From positions 59,627,523 to 59,691,522 of the forward strand of contig NC_077237.1 in assembly GCF_947179165.1 (NCBI RefSeq): DNA of 64,000 nt, given 5' to 3'. The notes beneath the pieces were generated by a model, which was given only the letters and a program-made list of their open reading frames with translations, did not search any database and was not told the origin of the DNA. A program made the translations under genes and the position numbers. The DNA is from Solanum dulcamara (taxonomy: Eukaryota; Streptophyta; Magnoliopsida; Solanales; Solanaceae). Of the stretch, positions 47,308 to 58,229 are shown one piece after another. The stretch's first letter is position 1; each line of letters opens with the position of its first letter.

Positions 47308-50183
47308 AATAACTTGTGGGATTTGGACCTTGTGTTGATGTTGCTTTTGAAAGCAACATTATCTGAACTGCTGATGGAACTTTGTTTACTCTTCTTCCTT
47401 TCTTGCTTACTTTTGGATGGTGGCACATTCTTCTCCTTTTCTTGCTGATTTTCCTTATGCAATGAGGTTGTCATAGTGGATCTGAATGCCTCCAGGTGGT
47501 TTTCTTGTTGTTCATCCTCCCACTGGTCAGGGTCTTCCTCATCTTCAGAGTGAGTGACCCTATATTCATCAGATAAGTCTTCTGAACTGCCTTCTTTACT
47601 CAGCATCTGCCTCTCATTGGATACATCATGAATTTGCAGAGGTATGGCATGATCAGTAACTGAGTACTCTTCTTCAGAATCATCTGATATAGTTTTCTGA
47701 TTAAGTTCACAATGCTCTATAGAAGGCACCTGAATCCCTTCTTGGTTTTCAACCAGGACATAAACTCTTGGCTGAGTCTCAAGCTGTGGTTGTATAGTCT
47801 TTCTCTTTTTCAGTGCCTCCCTTTTCTTTTTACTCAGTGATAGAGTAGATTTGTTATTCAATGAATGAGGTGTTGCACACTGATTTTGTTCAGTATCCCC
47901 TTTATCTGGCACCTTGACTTGTAAACTTTGCTCTGTAGTATATTGCACATCTGTTTGTTGACTGAGCAATGGAGTAGCTTGAAGAGTGGTTGCAGGGGTT
48001 TCATAGTCTTGCCTATGGTCAATCAAATTAGATTCTCTCCCCTTGGTACCCCCTTCCTGCAGGTTAGTAGGGATCTCCTGACTTCCCTCTTCCTTACCTC
48101 CTTCAACTACTTCAGCAACATCAGCAGATAAAACATTCAATAAAGTAGTGGGGGAGCCATGGGGGTGTAGGAGCATTAAGTCAATACCTGGGTTTGTAGC
48201 ATTGATTTCATTGGCTTCCACATTGATAATTGAATTAGTAGCATGCCTGGTGATCTCATTACCATGAGTTCCTTGATTCTTTGGCTGTTGGGAGGTGGTA
48301 GCATCATTTCTATGGGGTTGTCTCTGAACTTCAGAGATAACATTACCTTTTTGAGTACTTTGTGGTCCTGCATTTGAGTTAGTGGGCTGATCTTGTGGAA
48401 CAAGATCAGTATAAGTATTGGAGATAATGGAAATAGCTATAGGGTTAGAAGACGAGCTTGTGTTGTTCTGTTGCACTGGCACAAATTTACCTTTGGCTTG
48501 TGCTGCTATGGTTTTTATGCCCTGGTTCTGCTGAATAGTATTGAGTCCTTTATTTTGCTTTGTTTTTTGAATTTGCCAACCATTTTCCTCCCTATTAGCA
48601 TTGGCATTTTGTGGTTGAGGTAGTATATTAGCTGCTGAATGGTTGTTCTGAACTTGAATCCTGTCAGCTTGTGGATGTTCATGGTATTTAGACTTGGCTG
48701 CTGCAGTTCCTGCTTGAGAATTCTTTTGTCTATTTTCCTCTTCTCTTCTCTTCACAGTACAGGCAGTATGGTTGTAACCCTGGTGCTTGCAGTGCTGGCA
48801 GTACTCAGGCACTCCTTCATATTGAATAGGTTGACATCTTCCCTTGCCATTTACATCTTTTTCATAACCCATCCAGACATATTGGGGTCTTTGCTTGGTA
48901 AGGTCAACTTGAACCTTTACCTTAGCCACACTACCTCTGGTTTTCTTGTATGTTGCCAAGTCTAAGAACAATACTTTCCCAACTAGAGATAACAGAGGTG
49001 TGACCACTTCTATACAGTAGCAGTGCCAAGGCAGTTCAGGTATGATTGCCAATACTGGAACCAAAGGAGTTTCCTCTTCTGGTTTAAATGTTGGAGTCCA
49101 CAGTTGCAATCTCATAAGTTGGCCTTGGATATACATTTTACCTTTTGACCAAACTGTGGAGTGATCAAACTCATTTTCCAAATCAATGTATAAATGTCTA
49201 GAGTTGAAATGAGTTAGTTTCACTCCTCCTTTAAGCTTTGTTTGGAGGATAAACTCCTTTCTAATTACTTTCATTCTAGGCATGGTATGTGTAAATTTTC
49301 CAACTAGAGTGTATTTACATCTATCTGCTAGGTTAACCATGAAGTCTTCCTCTGTAAACAACACTGCAAGGTATCCTTATTTGGTTGTGATTTCAGGAGG
49401 TGAGATATGTATTGGAGCATTCTGAACATGTTCTTGGGCTCTAAGCCTAGTTGCTAGAGTATGTGTGACCACAGGATTTGGTGGAATGGGATTATTAGGA
49501 TTGGGATTTCTTATTTGGGTGGTGGTTTTGGTGGCAGGATTATTTCCAATAGCCCAGGCCTGAGGCACCACATGATTAATATGATTAGGGACAGCAAGGC
49601 TAGTTCTATTCACACGGGGTCTACTAGGTTCAGTTCTAACAGACTTATTTTTTACAGGTTCAAAGTTGTTAGAAATTATCAAAGGTTGGTTATTGGGAAT
49701 GTAAGGAGTATGTTTGGTTTGTTTATGGGTCTGCTGTTGATCAGTAGCATGGTCTTCTTGGACTTGGCTCTTACTCTTTTGTTTATTTATCTCTGCAGCA
49801 ACTGTCTGAGTACTAGGGGGTTGATCATTTATAACATATTGTTGTGCAGGTTGTTTTTGCACATATACAGTGGAAGTATTCCCCTGTGCATTGTGTTTAT
49901 TCACAAGGCCAACATATTGAACTGGAGCCTGCATTTCCTCAGACTTCTTGGACACAGAGAGTTGCATATCAGAAGTTCTAACAGTAGAGACCTTAGCTAT
50001 AGTATCATTTTGCAAAGTATTATCAAGTAAGTTAGTTTTATTTGGTTTAGTAGTGTCAATATACTTTTGAGCCACATTTTGATTAGTATGGTTAGAAGAC
50101 TTACCTGGAGGAGCCACTGTAGGACTACTGTTGCATTGCTGATCAGCACCTCCTTTTGGGACATGATCATGATCCTCATGCAT
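47304..50183 (-). pseudogene. LINE ORF1: DUF4283 and zinc-knuckle protein with one in-frame stop
   Basis: The ATG at 50183 is the first in frame after an upstream TAA. A 268-residue Asn/Gln/Thr-rich N-terminal part ends in ITTK, then a TAA (49377-49379). The frame continues directly (GYLAVLFTEEDF) to 47304, 959 codons in all. The second part starts with a DUF4283-type domain (FTEEDFMVNLADRCKYTLVG, WMGYEKDVNGKGRCQPIQYE). Next comes the knuckle CQHCKHQGYNHTAC (about 48766-48807), then a long acidic and Ser/Gln-rich tail with basic clusters (KKKREALKKRK). In plant L1 elements this protein binds the element RNA. Either the stop is a mutation, or translation of the second part would need readthrough or another start. 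Confidence 0.88.
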
Positions 50184-50216
50184 TCCAATGTGTGCACTTT
50201 ACCCCTTTTCTGCTGG

Positions 50217-50319
50217 TATTGGTCATGAACCAACACACCATCCACAGTTTCAGGACGTTAGATAGAAGTATTGGTCATGAACCAACACACCTTCCTTGAG
50301 AGCTCTTGCTAGATAGAAG
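50217..50319. repeat. 52-bp tandem duplication at the LINE 5' end
   Basis: TATTGGTCATGAACCAACAC occurs at 50217 and at 50269, and each copy is followed by AGATAGAAG (50260-50268 and 50311-50319). The two units share their ends but differ in the middle. This could be a 5'-leader repeat of the LINE, or part of an insertion-site rearrangement. Confidence 0.6.
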
Positions 50320-50344
50320 TTTTGAATTTTAGACCTTAAAGGCT

Positions 50345-52094
50345 CTAGGAGGATATTTTACTCATAACTAGCTTTTTTTTCAAATATCTAACGATTTCAT
50401 TGAATCCAAAATGTCGAATTCAGTATAGTAGCATATTCAATTTATTTTTATCAAACTCCGAACGAAGTCTGAGGGTCCGATCGGGGAATTGAATTTTTGG
50501 GTTGTTGCTGGTTCTGGTGTAGTGATACTTCCTTCTTCGCGATTGCAGTGGTCAGGCTCGCATTTGCGAAGGGTTCCTTTCTAGTTCTTCGTGATTGCGA
50601 CTCAATGGCTCGCATTCACGGAGGGTCGCCTTTTGTAGGCATCGCGTTCGTGTCACTCCTCCCCCGATTGCGATGACCCTTTAGTCTTTTGCCCCAGGAT
50701 CACAGGGTTAGTGGCCTACAATTGCGATGAGTTATATATAGGCCAGAACAGTGTGATTTCGAGATTCTTTCCAATTCTCCCATTTCCATCATTTTCATTC
50801 GGTTTTAGCTTAGGAGGGATGATTCTTGGAGTATTTTATTTGAGAATTCCATTTGGGCAAGTTCCTCTATCAACCTTTATTCATTTTTTAATAATTTTAT
50901 TTTCCAACATCATTTAAAAATCAAGATTTCAATGTGGATTTTGTGGTTTTCCCCTAAGTTGGAAAATTAGAAATTTCATGATTTCAAATCCGATTCTTGC
51001 TTGATTTTAATGGATTTTTCAATCATGTACTCTTTTTGATTTGTAGAATCTGAATTTCAAATAAAATTCCTATTTTACCCTTTTTATTTTTGAGTTGATT
51101 TTTGGACGATTTGGACCCCGGTTCTTAAACTTTGCAATATGGGTATCATTGAACTCTTTTTATTGAACTCTTTCTATTCTTGATTGTTGGTGATCAATGG
51201 TATCAAACCATGGGATAGGGAAAAAAGTACAGCTTTCTAGGTTCTAAATTTCAGTATCGGTGTTTGAGATTAGAGCTCTGGTTAGAGTGTTTCGATAAAG
51301 TTTTGACCTTCGAGGTAGGTTTGGCTATCCTTATTTGAGATAGGAATTGGGTAATTGATCATTCTTACATTATAGATTTTGGAATGGGGTCATAACGTGA
51401 ATTGGGATGAATATTTATATTGTGATGCTAGTGTGAGGACTTATTATTTATTATCTTACTTGCTTTGAGAGCATTTGATTGATGATTTGCCTGTGAGAGA
51501 GGCTTGTACTACTATTTGACTTATAATGTCTGTGTAAGGGGTTGAGTTGGGGGTGATCACACTTGAGTAATGAAATATTTTCAAAAAGGGTGAAGGCTTA
51601 TTTCAATGTATCTCCTTTCCATTGCTATATATTTGAGGATGTATATCATGTTTAGATTATTAAGTTTTGAGAACTTTGAACTTTATATTACATGTTGAGT
51701 TGAGAAATGTGGAAATTTCTTTTTGAGAAAAAAAATGTGATACCTTTTTATATTCTTGACCACGAGCTAGGTGGAAAGTTGATGACGTATTGAGATTTTG
51801 ATTCGGTATATGCATTGTGAGTTCCTCATGGGTCCTTTTCTGGAGGCCTTAGCTCGACAGATATATACGATAGGTTGTGCGATAACCTTGACTCCACCGT
51901 TTCACCCTATTGTTGTACCACCTCATTGCATTGCATTGCGTTGCTCTTTGAATTACTTGACTTATCTGATCATTTGTGATATTTAATTATCCCTATATGT
52001 TTACTTTACTTACGTCGTTCTATATAAATTGGCGACACCAATGTCGGAGTGGGACTTTTCTGTATGCAGGTGTAAGTGTTCCTTAGTTTATTTC
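50345..52094 (+). repeat. LTR E, middle part
   Basis: The sequence parallels LTR D from about 36310 on. It carries a CpG-rich block at 50530-50710. It ends at ATTTC (52090-52094), which is duplicated at 55276-55280 after insertion F. An ORF at 50711-50917 lies within the LTR and has no support as a gene. Confidence 0.8.
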
Positions 52095-55000
52095 TATCAC
52101 AACCCAAAATTCGGGCGATGATGGCGCCTACTATAACCTCTGAGTAAGCAAGCCAAATTCAAGTCAAGCGAAAGTTAAATCTCAATCTAATTTAAATAAT
52201 TAATAATATACGAAGGCAAAAGCAAAGATTATATAACAAAAGAAAAGTCGGGCCAAGGTATATATATGTAAATACAATATAAAATATACAAAAGGCTCGA
52301 TAGTGATAAAAAATGATGAACTGACACTAGACCAAACCCCAGACCTGATGTCACCTATACAGAAGATACTAAGTACAAAAGCTACCGATATATATAAATA
52401 TACAATGCAGAACTGACAGTCCAAAATTACAAAATACAAGTTAGAGAAAATGAGGGAATGTAGCAATTCTTGGAACGTCGGAAGCTCACCACAATCCGGA
52501 TCTGGCATAGCTACGGATGATCAGGTGCGCGCTGAGGGTGGATCAAACTGGGAGCTGCATCAAAAAGATGCAGAAGTGCAGTATGATTATCAAAATACGG
52601 GGTACTCAGTAGGCATCATAAGTCGATCGAGCTCAAAAAGAATAAATATATAATAAGCAGCATGATGATACTAATAATAACAAGGGAGAAGCATAAACTA
52701 CGATCTCGAGGAAAAGGGTATGGGAAGATCATACAATAATCAAGTAAATCCCACAAATTATGTCATCACATCAATAATCTCAACTCATAAAATAGAGGAA
52801 GAATGCACAAATGAAAACTAGTAGTTATAGCTCAACATCCTACAAAAGTATCATAAAGAGCCAAGAATAACCCTCAAGTTATCAAGTAAAAGGCCGCTTG
52901 AAATCATACCTCGAGCTCATCAGCATTGATATAATAACCCCGAATATATATCAATGGGCTACTCGAAATTCACACCTCGAGCTTATCAAATGAAATAAAG
53001 TGAGTCCAAAGTCAATAAAAGGGTCGCCCGGAATTATTCCTTGAGCTCATCAACCATGAAATGCCATAAATGAGATATCATCGCAATTTTCTAAATTCCT
53101 TATATTTATTCATCCTCCGAAAAGTCTTAATCTCATCATTTGTTCTTCCTTTTTAAAAAAAGATTTCTTTTAACACTGACGGGGTAAATGAGATCAGTAT
53201 CATGTCAAAAATCATCTATCATTCACCTGATACTCCAATATACCGAAAGCACAGCCTCAGCCCAACATTTAAATCTCATGAGAAAACAAGGCACAAGCAT
53301 AAGCCAAGATCATAACAAGTGTCCAACTGAAACCAAACAAGTCAAACAAGCGGCATCCTAAGTTCAAATCACCTAGGAGTAAGTTCTAAGGATTCTAAAC
53401 GATGCAAGCAAGTCAAGCTAGCACCTATACTAAGGCTCCAACGGCTGAAACCCAAACTAGCTACTAATGATGATCATTGGCTCCAAAATGCTCAATAGGG
53501 TATCAACACCTAAATCACCAACCTAATCACACGTTACTACCTAAAATACATCAATTCCAACCAAGCCAAGTCTAACAAAAGGAAGTTGTAACCTACCACA
53601 AGGCCAAAACCCCACATGAACTGCTAAACCTGAGTTTTTCCCATCTGGGATACCTCCAAGCGATCCCACTCTATCAACAATTGAATCACAATGCCAATAC
53701 AGTCGTTATGACATTAAAATTATCAAATTCAGAATCCGATCAATTTTTGAAGTAAAAATGGGAAATTGTGGGTCCCACTCCTTAACTTATGAAATTTACT
53801 CCGAGAATAGGACTTAGATGCTAAGCCTAGCTTGTGTTCCCAAAGGAAGAAAAATTCATACAACCCAACAACTACAACATCAACAAACACCAAGGTCTTC
53901 AACCTAGTACAAGAACCACAAAAATTGCAAGGAAAAAGGGAAATTTATCAAAGGAAGCCTTTGCTCCTAATTATGAACGCACCAATGGATTCCCCTCCAA
54001 AAATCCAAGCAACTTAGCCTTTTGAATTTCCCATATCGCCCAAGTATAAAGAAAAAAATGAGTTTTAAAAGTTAGGGCTCAAATATGAAAAATGGACCAA
54101 AAATAAGCCTCTGATGTCAATTAAACGAACCCCCGGTGTTCTCTTAAGTGACCACCTTAAAGAGGCGGGCATCCCTTTAGCGATGCCAGGTCGCTTAAGA
54201 GATGGTGTGTCTCTTTAGAGACCCCCGAACCCAAAGCGACCTTCTAGACGCTTTAGTAGAACTCGCTTTAGCGATCAGGAGTCACTTTAGCGACGGCACC
54301 AGCTTCCTGCTAGTGCACAAAGATCTTAGCATGCCTTATTCTCCGACGAGGTATTCCGAATTCGTTCAAAATCCCGTGCGTGCAAAGGAGATATGTTACC
54401 CCACCAAATTCCAAATTCGACGTTTCAAACTCAATGGCGCATTCAAAATTATCATACGATGTCATTTTATCAAAAAGTGGGTCCCACGCCCAAGTGTCAT
54501 TTTCCATAACAGGCCTTGAGATTAGACCAAAAGCTACGGGAATCAAACAAAGGGTTGTTCTAGACCAAACTTGATATTTCGAAACTAACTGCGTTGTCAA
54601 AATTCCCATCTGGGCGCAATTTTCAAAAATGTTGACCAAAGTCAACTATAGGCTAACTTTCAAAGTCAAAAGCGCCACATGGCCCCAAAGTCATACTAAT
54701 TGACTTGATACTTGTGCCGACCATGCTACAAGCCTAATTTGACCGTCCCGGAGCTAATGGAATTGTCAAAATTCCATTTTGAGGTCGTTTACCATAAGTT
54801 ATGACAGAAGTCATCTTTTCAAGTTATAAAGGCTCCAAAACAAGTCATTCTAAACCAAACTTGGCATTCCGGAGCTAACCGCACTAACAAATTTTTTATT
54901 CGAGTGCATTTACTAAAAATGTTGACGGAAGTCAAACTTGGTCAAAACTTCAAAGTTAAAATGCCTAATCGTACAAACTCAAAACGAAGACTCCATAACC

Positions 55001-55275
55001 CAAACCAACCTTCCTTCTAGACCAAAATGACCCTTTCGGAGCTAATGGAACTGACAGAATCATCATCCGACATCAGAATCTCTAAAGGGTGACTCAAGTC
55101 AACTCTTTCAAGTCTTAAGCTTCAAGAATTGCCAAACCTCCTAAAACTCAATCGAACACTTTTGAGGAGTGTGACACCCATCCTAACACCACATAAAATC
55201 TACAAGGAGGTTGCGTGAAGTAGTAAAATAGTAAAAACACATAAAAGCACAAAAATGACCTTGGAGGTCATTACA
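52095..55275 (-). mobile_element. Solo LTR F (3181 bp), minus strand
   Basis: On the minus strand it starts TGTAATGACCTCCAAGGTCA and ends GGGTTGTGATA, with ATTTC on both plus-strand sides. No primer site, gag or pol is present, so it is a solo LTR. Termini are TG...TA, as in B. It contains a CGCTTTAGCGA-type block (about 54120-54300) and four diverged ~150-bp repeats (about 54530-55110) sharing words like CGGAGCTAAxxGAA and GTTGACxxAAGTCAA. ORFs at 54202-54645 fall in these repeats and are not genes. Confidence 0.88.
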
Positions 55276-55280
55276 ATTTC

Positions 55281-55723
55281 ATAAATTTTATTAAGTCCTT
55301 ACACTTGGTCAGTCAAACCTACTAAGTACATGTGAACTGTACTCACCCCTACTTCTATGTGACTTTTAATGCAAATCCTAGTCATGCTATTCCATGCGGT
55401 TGTCGATTTCCTCTAACGGAGAGTGTCATATCGAATTAGTGGTGAGACCCCTGTGTTCTGGATCACCATTAGCTCCATCTTCTGCTTTCAGTCTTTATTA
55501 TTATTCGAAGACTTCTGATGTATTTTTTATTCAACAGTTGTACTAGATGCTCTTTATACTTATGACACTTATTTTTGAAATATTTCTTCGTTATACTTCT
55601 TTTCTTTTCATTTGTGACCTGACTTCCCCTTTGGGAGTTTTGTATGTGATTTATTGGTAGGCTTACACATCAGGTTGGATTTTGAGATGTGTGTCATCAT
55701 AACCTCATTTTTGGTTCTTGACA
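55281..55723 (+). repeat. LTR E, last part
   Basis: It parallels the end of LTR D (38225-38635) and is SINE-free at the position where D carries one. It ends TTGACA at 55723, followed by CTATG. Confidence 0.85.
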
Positions 55724-55728
55724 CTATG

Positions 55729-55973
55729 TTTTAGTCTTGTTTTTTAGGCCAAGACATTTGAGACTGTATTTCTTTTTGAATCTTTGTAATACATTAGCGG
55801 CTTGTACACGTGACAATCAATCTTGGGGGATTTTGAGTATATTTATCCATTTTGCTTAAGTTATGCCTTGTATTATCTTAATTACTTCTGCAATTGCTTT
55901 TTGTTGGGTTTTAGACTGACTCGTCTCGATAGGCTAAGACGAGTGCCATCACACCTAATTTTAAATTGTGACA
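55729..55973 (+). repeat. 3' LTR of A2, part 3 (end)
   Basis: It matches the end of the A1 5' LTR (about 2800-3042): AAGACATTTGAGACTGTATT, TGTACACGTGACAATC, CTCGTCTCGATAGGCTAAGA. It ends with TTGTGACA at 55973. This marks the right edge of the nest. The following bases ATGCA would be the target duplication, but the left partner is lost. Confidence 0.85.
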
Positions 55974-56342
55974 ATGCACACCCCAATTTTTTAAGTTAAA
56001 CGACTCCCTATTTATACACACATTTTCAGCCTTGAAACTAGGTAAAATAGGGTTTGATTTCTTTCCACTAAGAAATGATATTCTTAGGTCTAATTATATA
56101 TGAGCACAACAGAAATCATGAAACTAATCACTGATGCTACTTATAATAGATATAATTCAAAAATATGATTGACCATTCTTACTATGAAAAATCACGAGTT
56201 ATTACATTAAAATATTTGTAATTGCACTCCCCTTTATTTGTTTTGGAATTCCTCATTTAACACACTTAATTCATCATGTTAACATTGCAGATTCCAATTT
56301 GCGTTATTCGTTATTTGCTTTCTCATATCGCTTTGAACTTTT
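55974..56342. other. Low-copy AT-rich spacer
   Basis: No ORF with protein-like features, no RNA gene and no recognisable repeat was seen between the A2 end and the SINE-like copy. Confidence 0.5.
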
Positions 56343-56490
56343 TATCTTTATCTGACCTCTTTTTATGCTTCTTTTGACCCGAGGATCTCCCGAAAATAGC
56401 CGTCCTACCTTGTTAGGAGTAAGGTATGCGTACACTTTACCCTCCCCAGATACCACGTTGTGGGATTTCACTGGGTTGTTGTTGTTGTTG
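56343..56490 (+). mobile_element. SINE-like copy (TS/SolS-type 3' end)
   Basis: It shares TCTGACxTCTTTTTATxCTT, TAAGGTATGCGTACACTTTA, CCTCCCCAGATACCACGTTG and GGGATTTCACTGGG with the copy at 38074, and ends in (GTT)n GTTG at 56490. No flanking duplication was recognised. The 5' start is taken by comparison with the copy in LTR D and may lie further left. Confidence 0.7.
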
Positions 56491-57059
56491 TAACAAATTT
56501 AAATCACTGATTAATTTCTTGTAGGCTTATGATAAGTCCTAATGCAGCATTTGATACAATAAAAACTTATATGCTTCTTATAACGTGCATCATCAATTTG
56601 TATATCAAGAAATGAATTTCACCAACTAACTCATTATTTTATTAATATATATTGGCATCATCTAATTTATCGTTGATCCGCTCAATGAGCTTACCTTTTA
56701 ATCAAATTAATAATTAATATATACTATTCATAATAATTGTATGAGATAAGGGTAAAAAATATATCTGAACTATTCTTTTTTTTTGAATTTCATACCTAAA
56801 GTATTAGGAGTATAAGTTTCATATCTAAATTATCACTTATTAGTTTGAGAAATACGACTCTCTTTTATTCCACTCTCATAATGTGTGTGAACTATACTCT
56901 CTCATTTATTTTAAAAAAATTGTCACATCACACTCCACATGGATAAAATATTCCACCTTACCAAAAATTAAATAAATTATTGGAATTAGTTAAAATTAAA
57001 GATTAAATTATTACTATCTCTCATCCAAAAAAAATAATTTAAATATATATATATTTCTT
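56491..57059. other. AT-rich spacer
   Basis: No gene is visible. Around 56755-56960 the wording (TATCTGAACTATTC, TTCATACCTAAAGTATTAGG) resembles low-complexity non-coding repeats common in plant intergenic DNA. I cannot name a family. Confidence 0.4.
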
Positions 57060-57605
57060 ACCTCACTCCACCACTTTCTCTCACCATACCCACCCCTTAC
57101 CCTAATTTTTTATTTTTATTTTTATTTATTAAATTTCTTTTATAAATGTTTTTTAAAAAATTCTTACTTCATCTCCCCCTCCCCCCCAAATAATAATTTA
57201 GATATTTTTATTTTTTTAAAAAATCTATCCTACCCCACCTAATCCTCCTCTCTCAATTTTTTTCTCGTTTTATGTTACATATATACATATGATTTTAGGA
57301 AAGTATTTTTTACTTGCCACAAGACTTTTCTTAAAATAAAATTTTATTTTTGTTATATTTGGTACGCAAATAGGAAAAAATATTTCTCTAAAAATATATG
57401 TACATATTTAACACAAAAAGAAAAAAAAATTAATAGCGGAGTGTTAGATGGGATGGGTATAATTTTATTATTAATAAAAATAAAATAAGAACATTTTTAG
57501 GAAGGAGTGGGGAGGAGTGAAGTATGAACTTTTTAAAAATATTTTATAAAAGAAATTTTAAAAATTTTAAAAAATAAAAAGACGGAAAGGTGGTGGAGTG
57601 CATGA
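57060..57605. repeat. Foldback (inverted repeat), arms ~100-125 bp
   Basis: The left arm at about 57060-57185 contains CTCCACCAC, TTAAATTTCTTTTATAAA and TTCTTACTTCATCTCC. The right arm at about 57490-57605 contains the complement in reverse order (GGAGTGAAGTATGAA, TTTATAAAAGAAATTTTAAA, GTGGTGGAG). The arms are imperfect, and the left arm has ~25 extra bases. The ~300-base spacer is AT-rich. It is probably a foldback MITE. It ends ~130 bases beyond the RING-H2 stop codon. Confidence 0.7.
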
Positions 57606-57737
57606 GCAAAATATTTTAAATTTTATTTTTTAAAAAAAATAATTCCTTTTTCTAAAAAGTAATTTCTTTCATAAAAAAATAATTTCTTTTTTTTGGATAC
57701 AAATACTTTATATCTACTTATATCATGCAAACTTTTT

Positions 57738-58229
57738 TCACCGCTGGCACCATTGATGACGATCTCTTGATATTCCTTTGAGGAAATCAAACAAGATAAC
57801 TTCTTCATAGATACCAAAGAAAAGATCAAAAGATGATTTATTGATATTATTTCTACACAATGGGCAAGTCATATGTCCATAACCAAGCCATCTATCAAGG
57901 CAAACTTTGTGAAAAATATGATTACATCTCAACTCTCTAACTTGCTCTCCATCTTCGATTTCACATAAGCAAATCGAACATTCTACTGATGATGACGACT
58001 CCAATTCCTCCTCGCGAAAACGCCTAACACCATGAGAAGTATATTTCTCAGAATTAAGGATATTGGTGTTGTAAAAATGAGAAAAAGATTTGAGGTGGAG
58101 GAAATCCCAAGCCCATTTCATGAATTGAATCAAGTTTAGTATTTTTGATAGTCGAAACATTTTGTAGTTATTTTTTAAAAGAGGAAGAGAATAAGGAAGA
58201 AAGACTTGAACGAAAGCTTGGTTTTGCAT
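57738..58229 (-). CDS. RING-H2 finger protein, probable E3 ubiquitin ligase
   Basis: The 163-residue single-exon frame carries a complete RING-H2 finger at residues 84-125: C84-x2-C87, C102-x-H104-x2-H107-x2-C110, C122-x2-C125. W114 lies at the usual E2-binding place, and the motif reads CSICLCEIEDGEQVRELRCN. RING-H2 proteins of this type bind two zinc ions and pass ubiquitin from an E2 to a target. Size and layout resemble the small RHA/XERICO-like group, but I cannot assign an orthologue. The N-terminal 60 residues are hydrophobic and basic (MFRLSKILNLIQFMKWAWDF) and could anchor to a membrane. A TATA box sits only ~20 bases before the first ATG, so Met24 (58160) may be the true start. No stop or frameshift is seen. 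It is the one plausible host gene here. Confidence 0.85.
   Translation of the reverse strand: MQNQAFVQVFLPYSLPLLKNNYKMFRLSKILNLIQFMKWAWDFLHLKSFSHFYNTNILNSEKYTSHGVRRFREEELESSSSVECSICLCEIEDGEQVRELRCNHIFHKVCLDRWLGYGHMTCPLCRNNINKSSFDLFFGIYEEVILFDFLKGISRDRHQWCQR

Larger units (their letters stand above)
40180..50340 (-). mobile_element. L1-type LINE, ~10 kb, nearly complete
   Basis: On the minus strand the order is a 5' leader, ORF1 (50183-47304), ORF2 (47307-43147), a ~3 kb 3' region, and the end ATTTCGATT followed by A6 (plus strand 40180-40185), a typical plant L1 3' end. The 5' limit lies between about 50320 and 50348, where LTR E sequence resumes. Compared with LTR D, roughly 200 bp of E seem missing at the insertion point, and no clear target duplication was found. 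Only three stop codons break the two main ORFs, so the copy is fairly young. The usual length of plant L1 elements is well below 10 kb; most of the excess is the 3' region. Confidence 0.88.
39908..55723 (+). mobile_element. Solo LTR E, split by a LINE and by solo LTR F
   Basis: E starts TATAATGTCTCAATTCTTGA and ends TTCTTGACA, with CTATG on both sides. Its own sequence is 39908-40179, about 50345-52094 and 55281-55723. It is of the same LTR family as D. No primer site or internal region is present, so it is a solo LTR. Its first dinucleotide is TA, as in A1. The CpG-rich block of this LTR type is at about 50530-50710. Confidence 0.85.
14648..55973 (+). mobile_element. A-family Ty3/gypsy element A2, 5' truncated, split by four classes of later insertion
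   Basis: The A2 pieces, in order, are 14648-16433 (gag, protease, start of RT), 31970-34656 (rest of pol), 34657-35845, 38641-39907 and 55729-55973 (3' LTR). They join into one element homologous to A1. Insertions B (16434-31964), D (35846-38635) and E (39908-55723) each sit between perfect 5-bp duplications of A2 sequence (GTTTT, TCTTA, CTATG). The 5' LTR, primer site and first half of gag are missing, replaced by fragment C at about 14648. All ORFs carry stops. The end at 55973 is TGTGACA. Confidence 0.88.

Noticed and set aside
49461..50030. 189-residue plus-strand ORF
   Set aside because: It is the antisense shadow of LINE ORF1, whose domains and frame are clear on the minus strand.
54202..54645. 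105- and 111-residue ORFs on both strands
   Set aside because: They fall inside solo LTR F repeats, whose boundaries are proven by the ATTTC duplication.
57623..57829. 68-residue minus-strand ORF next to the RING-H2 gene
   Set aside because: It overlaps the RING-H2 3' end in another frame and runs into poly-A/T sequence.
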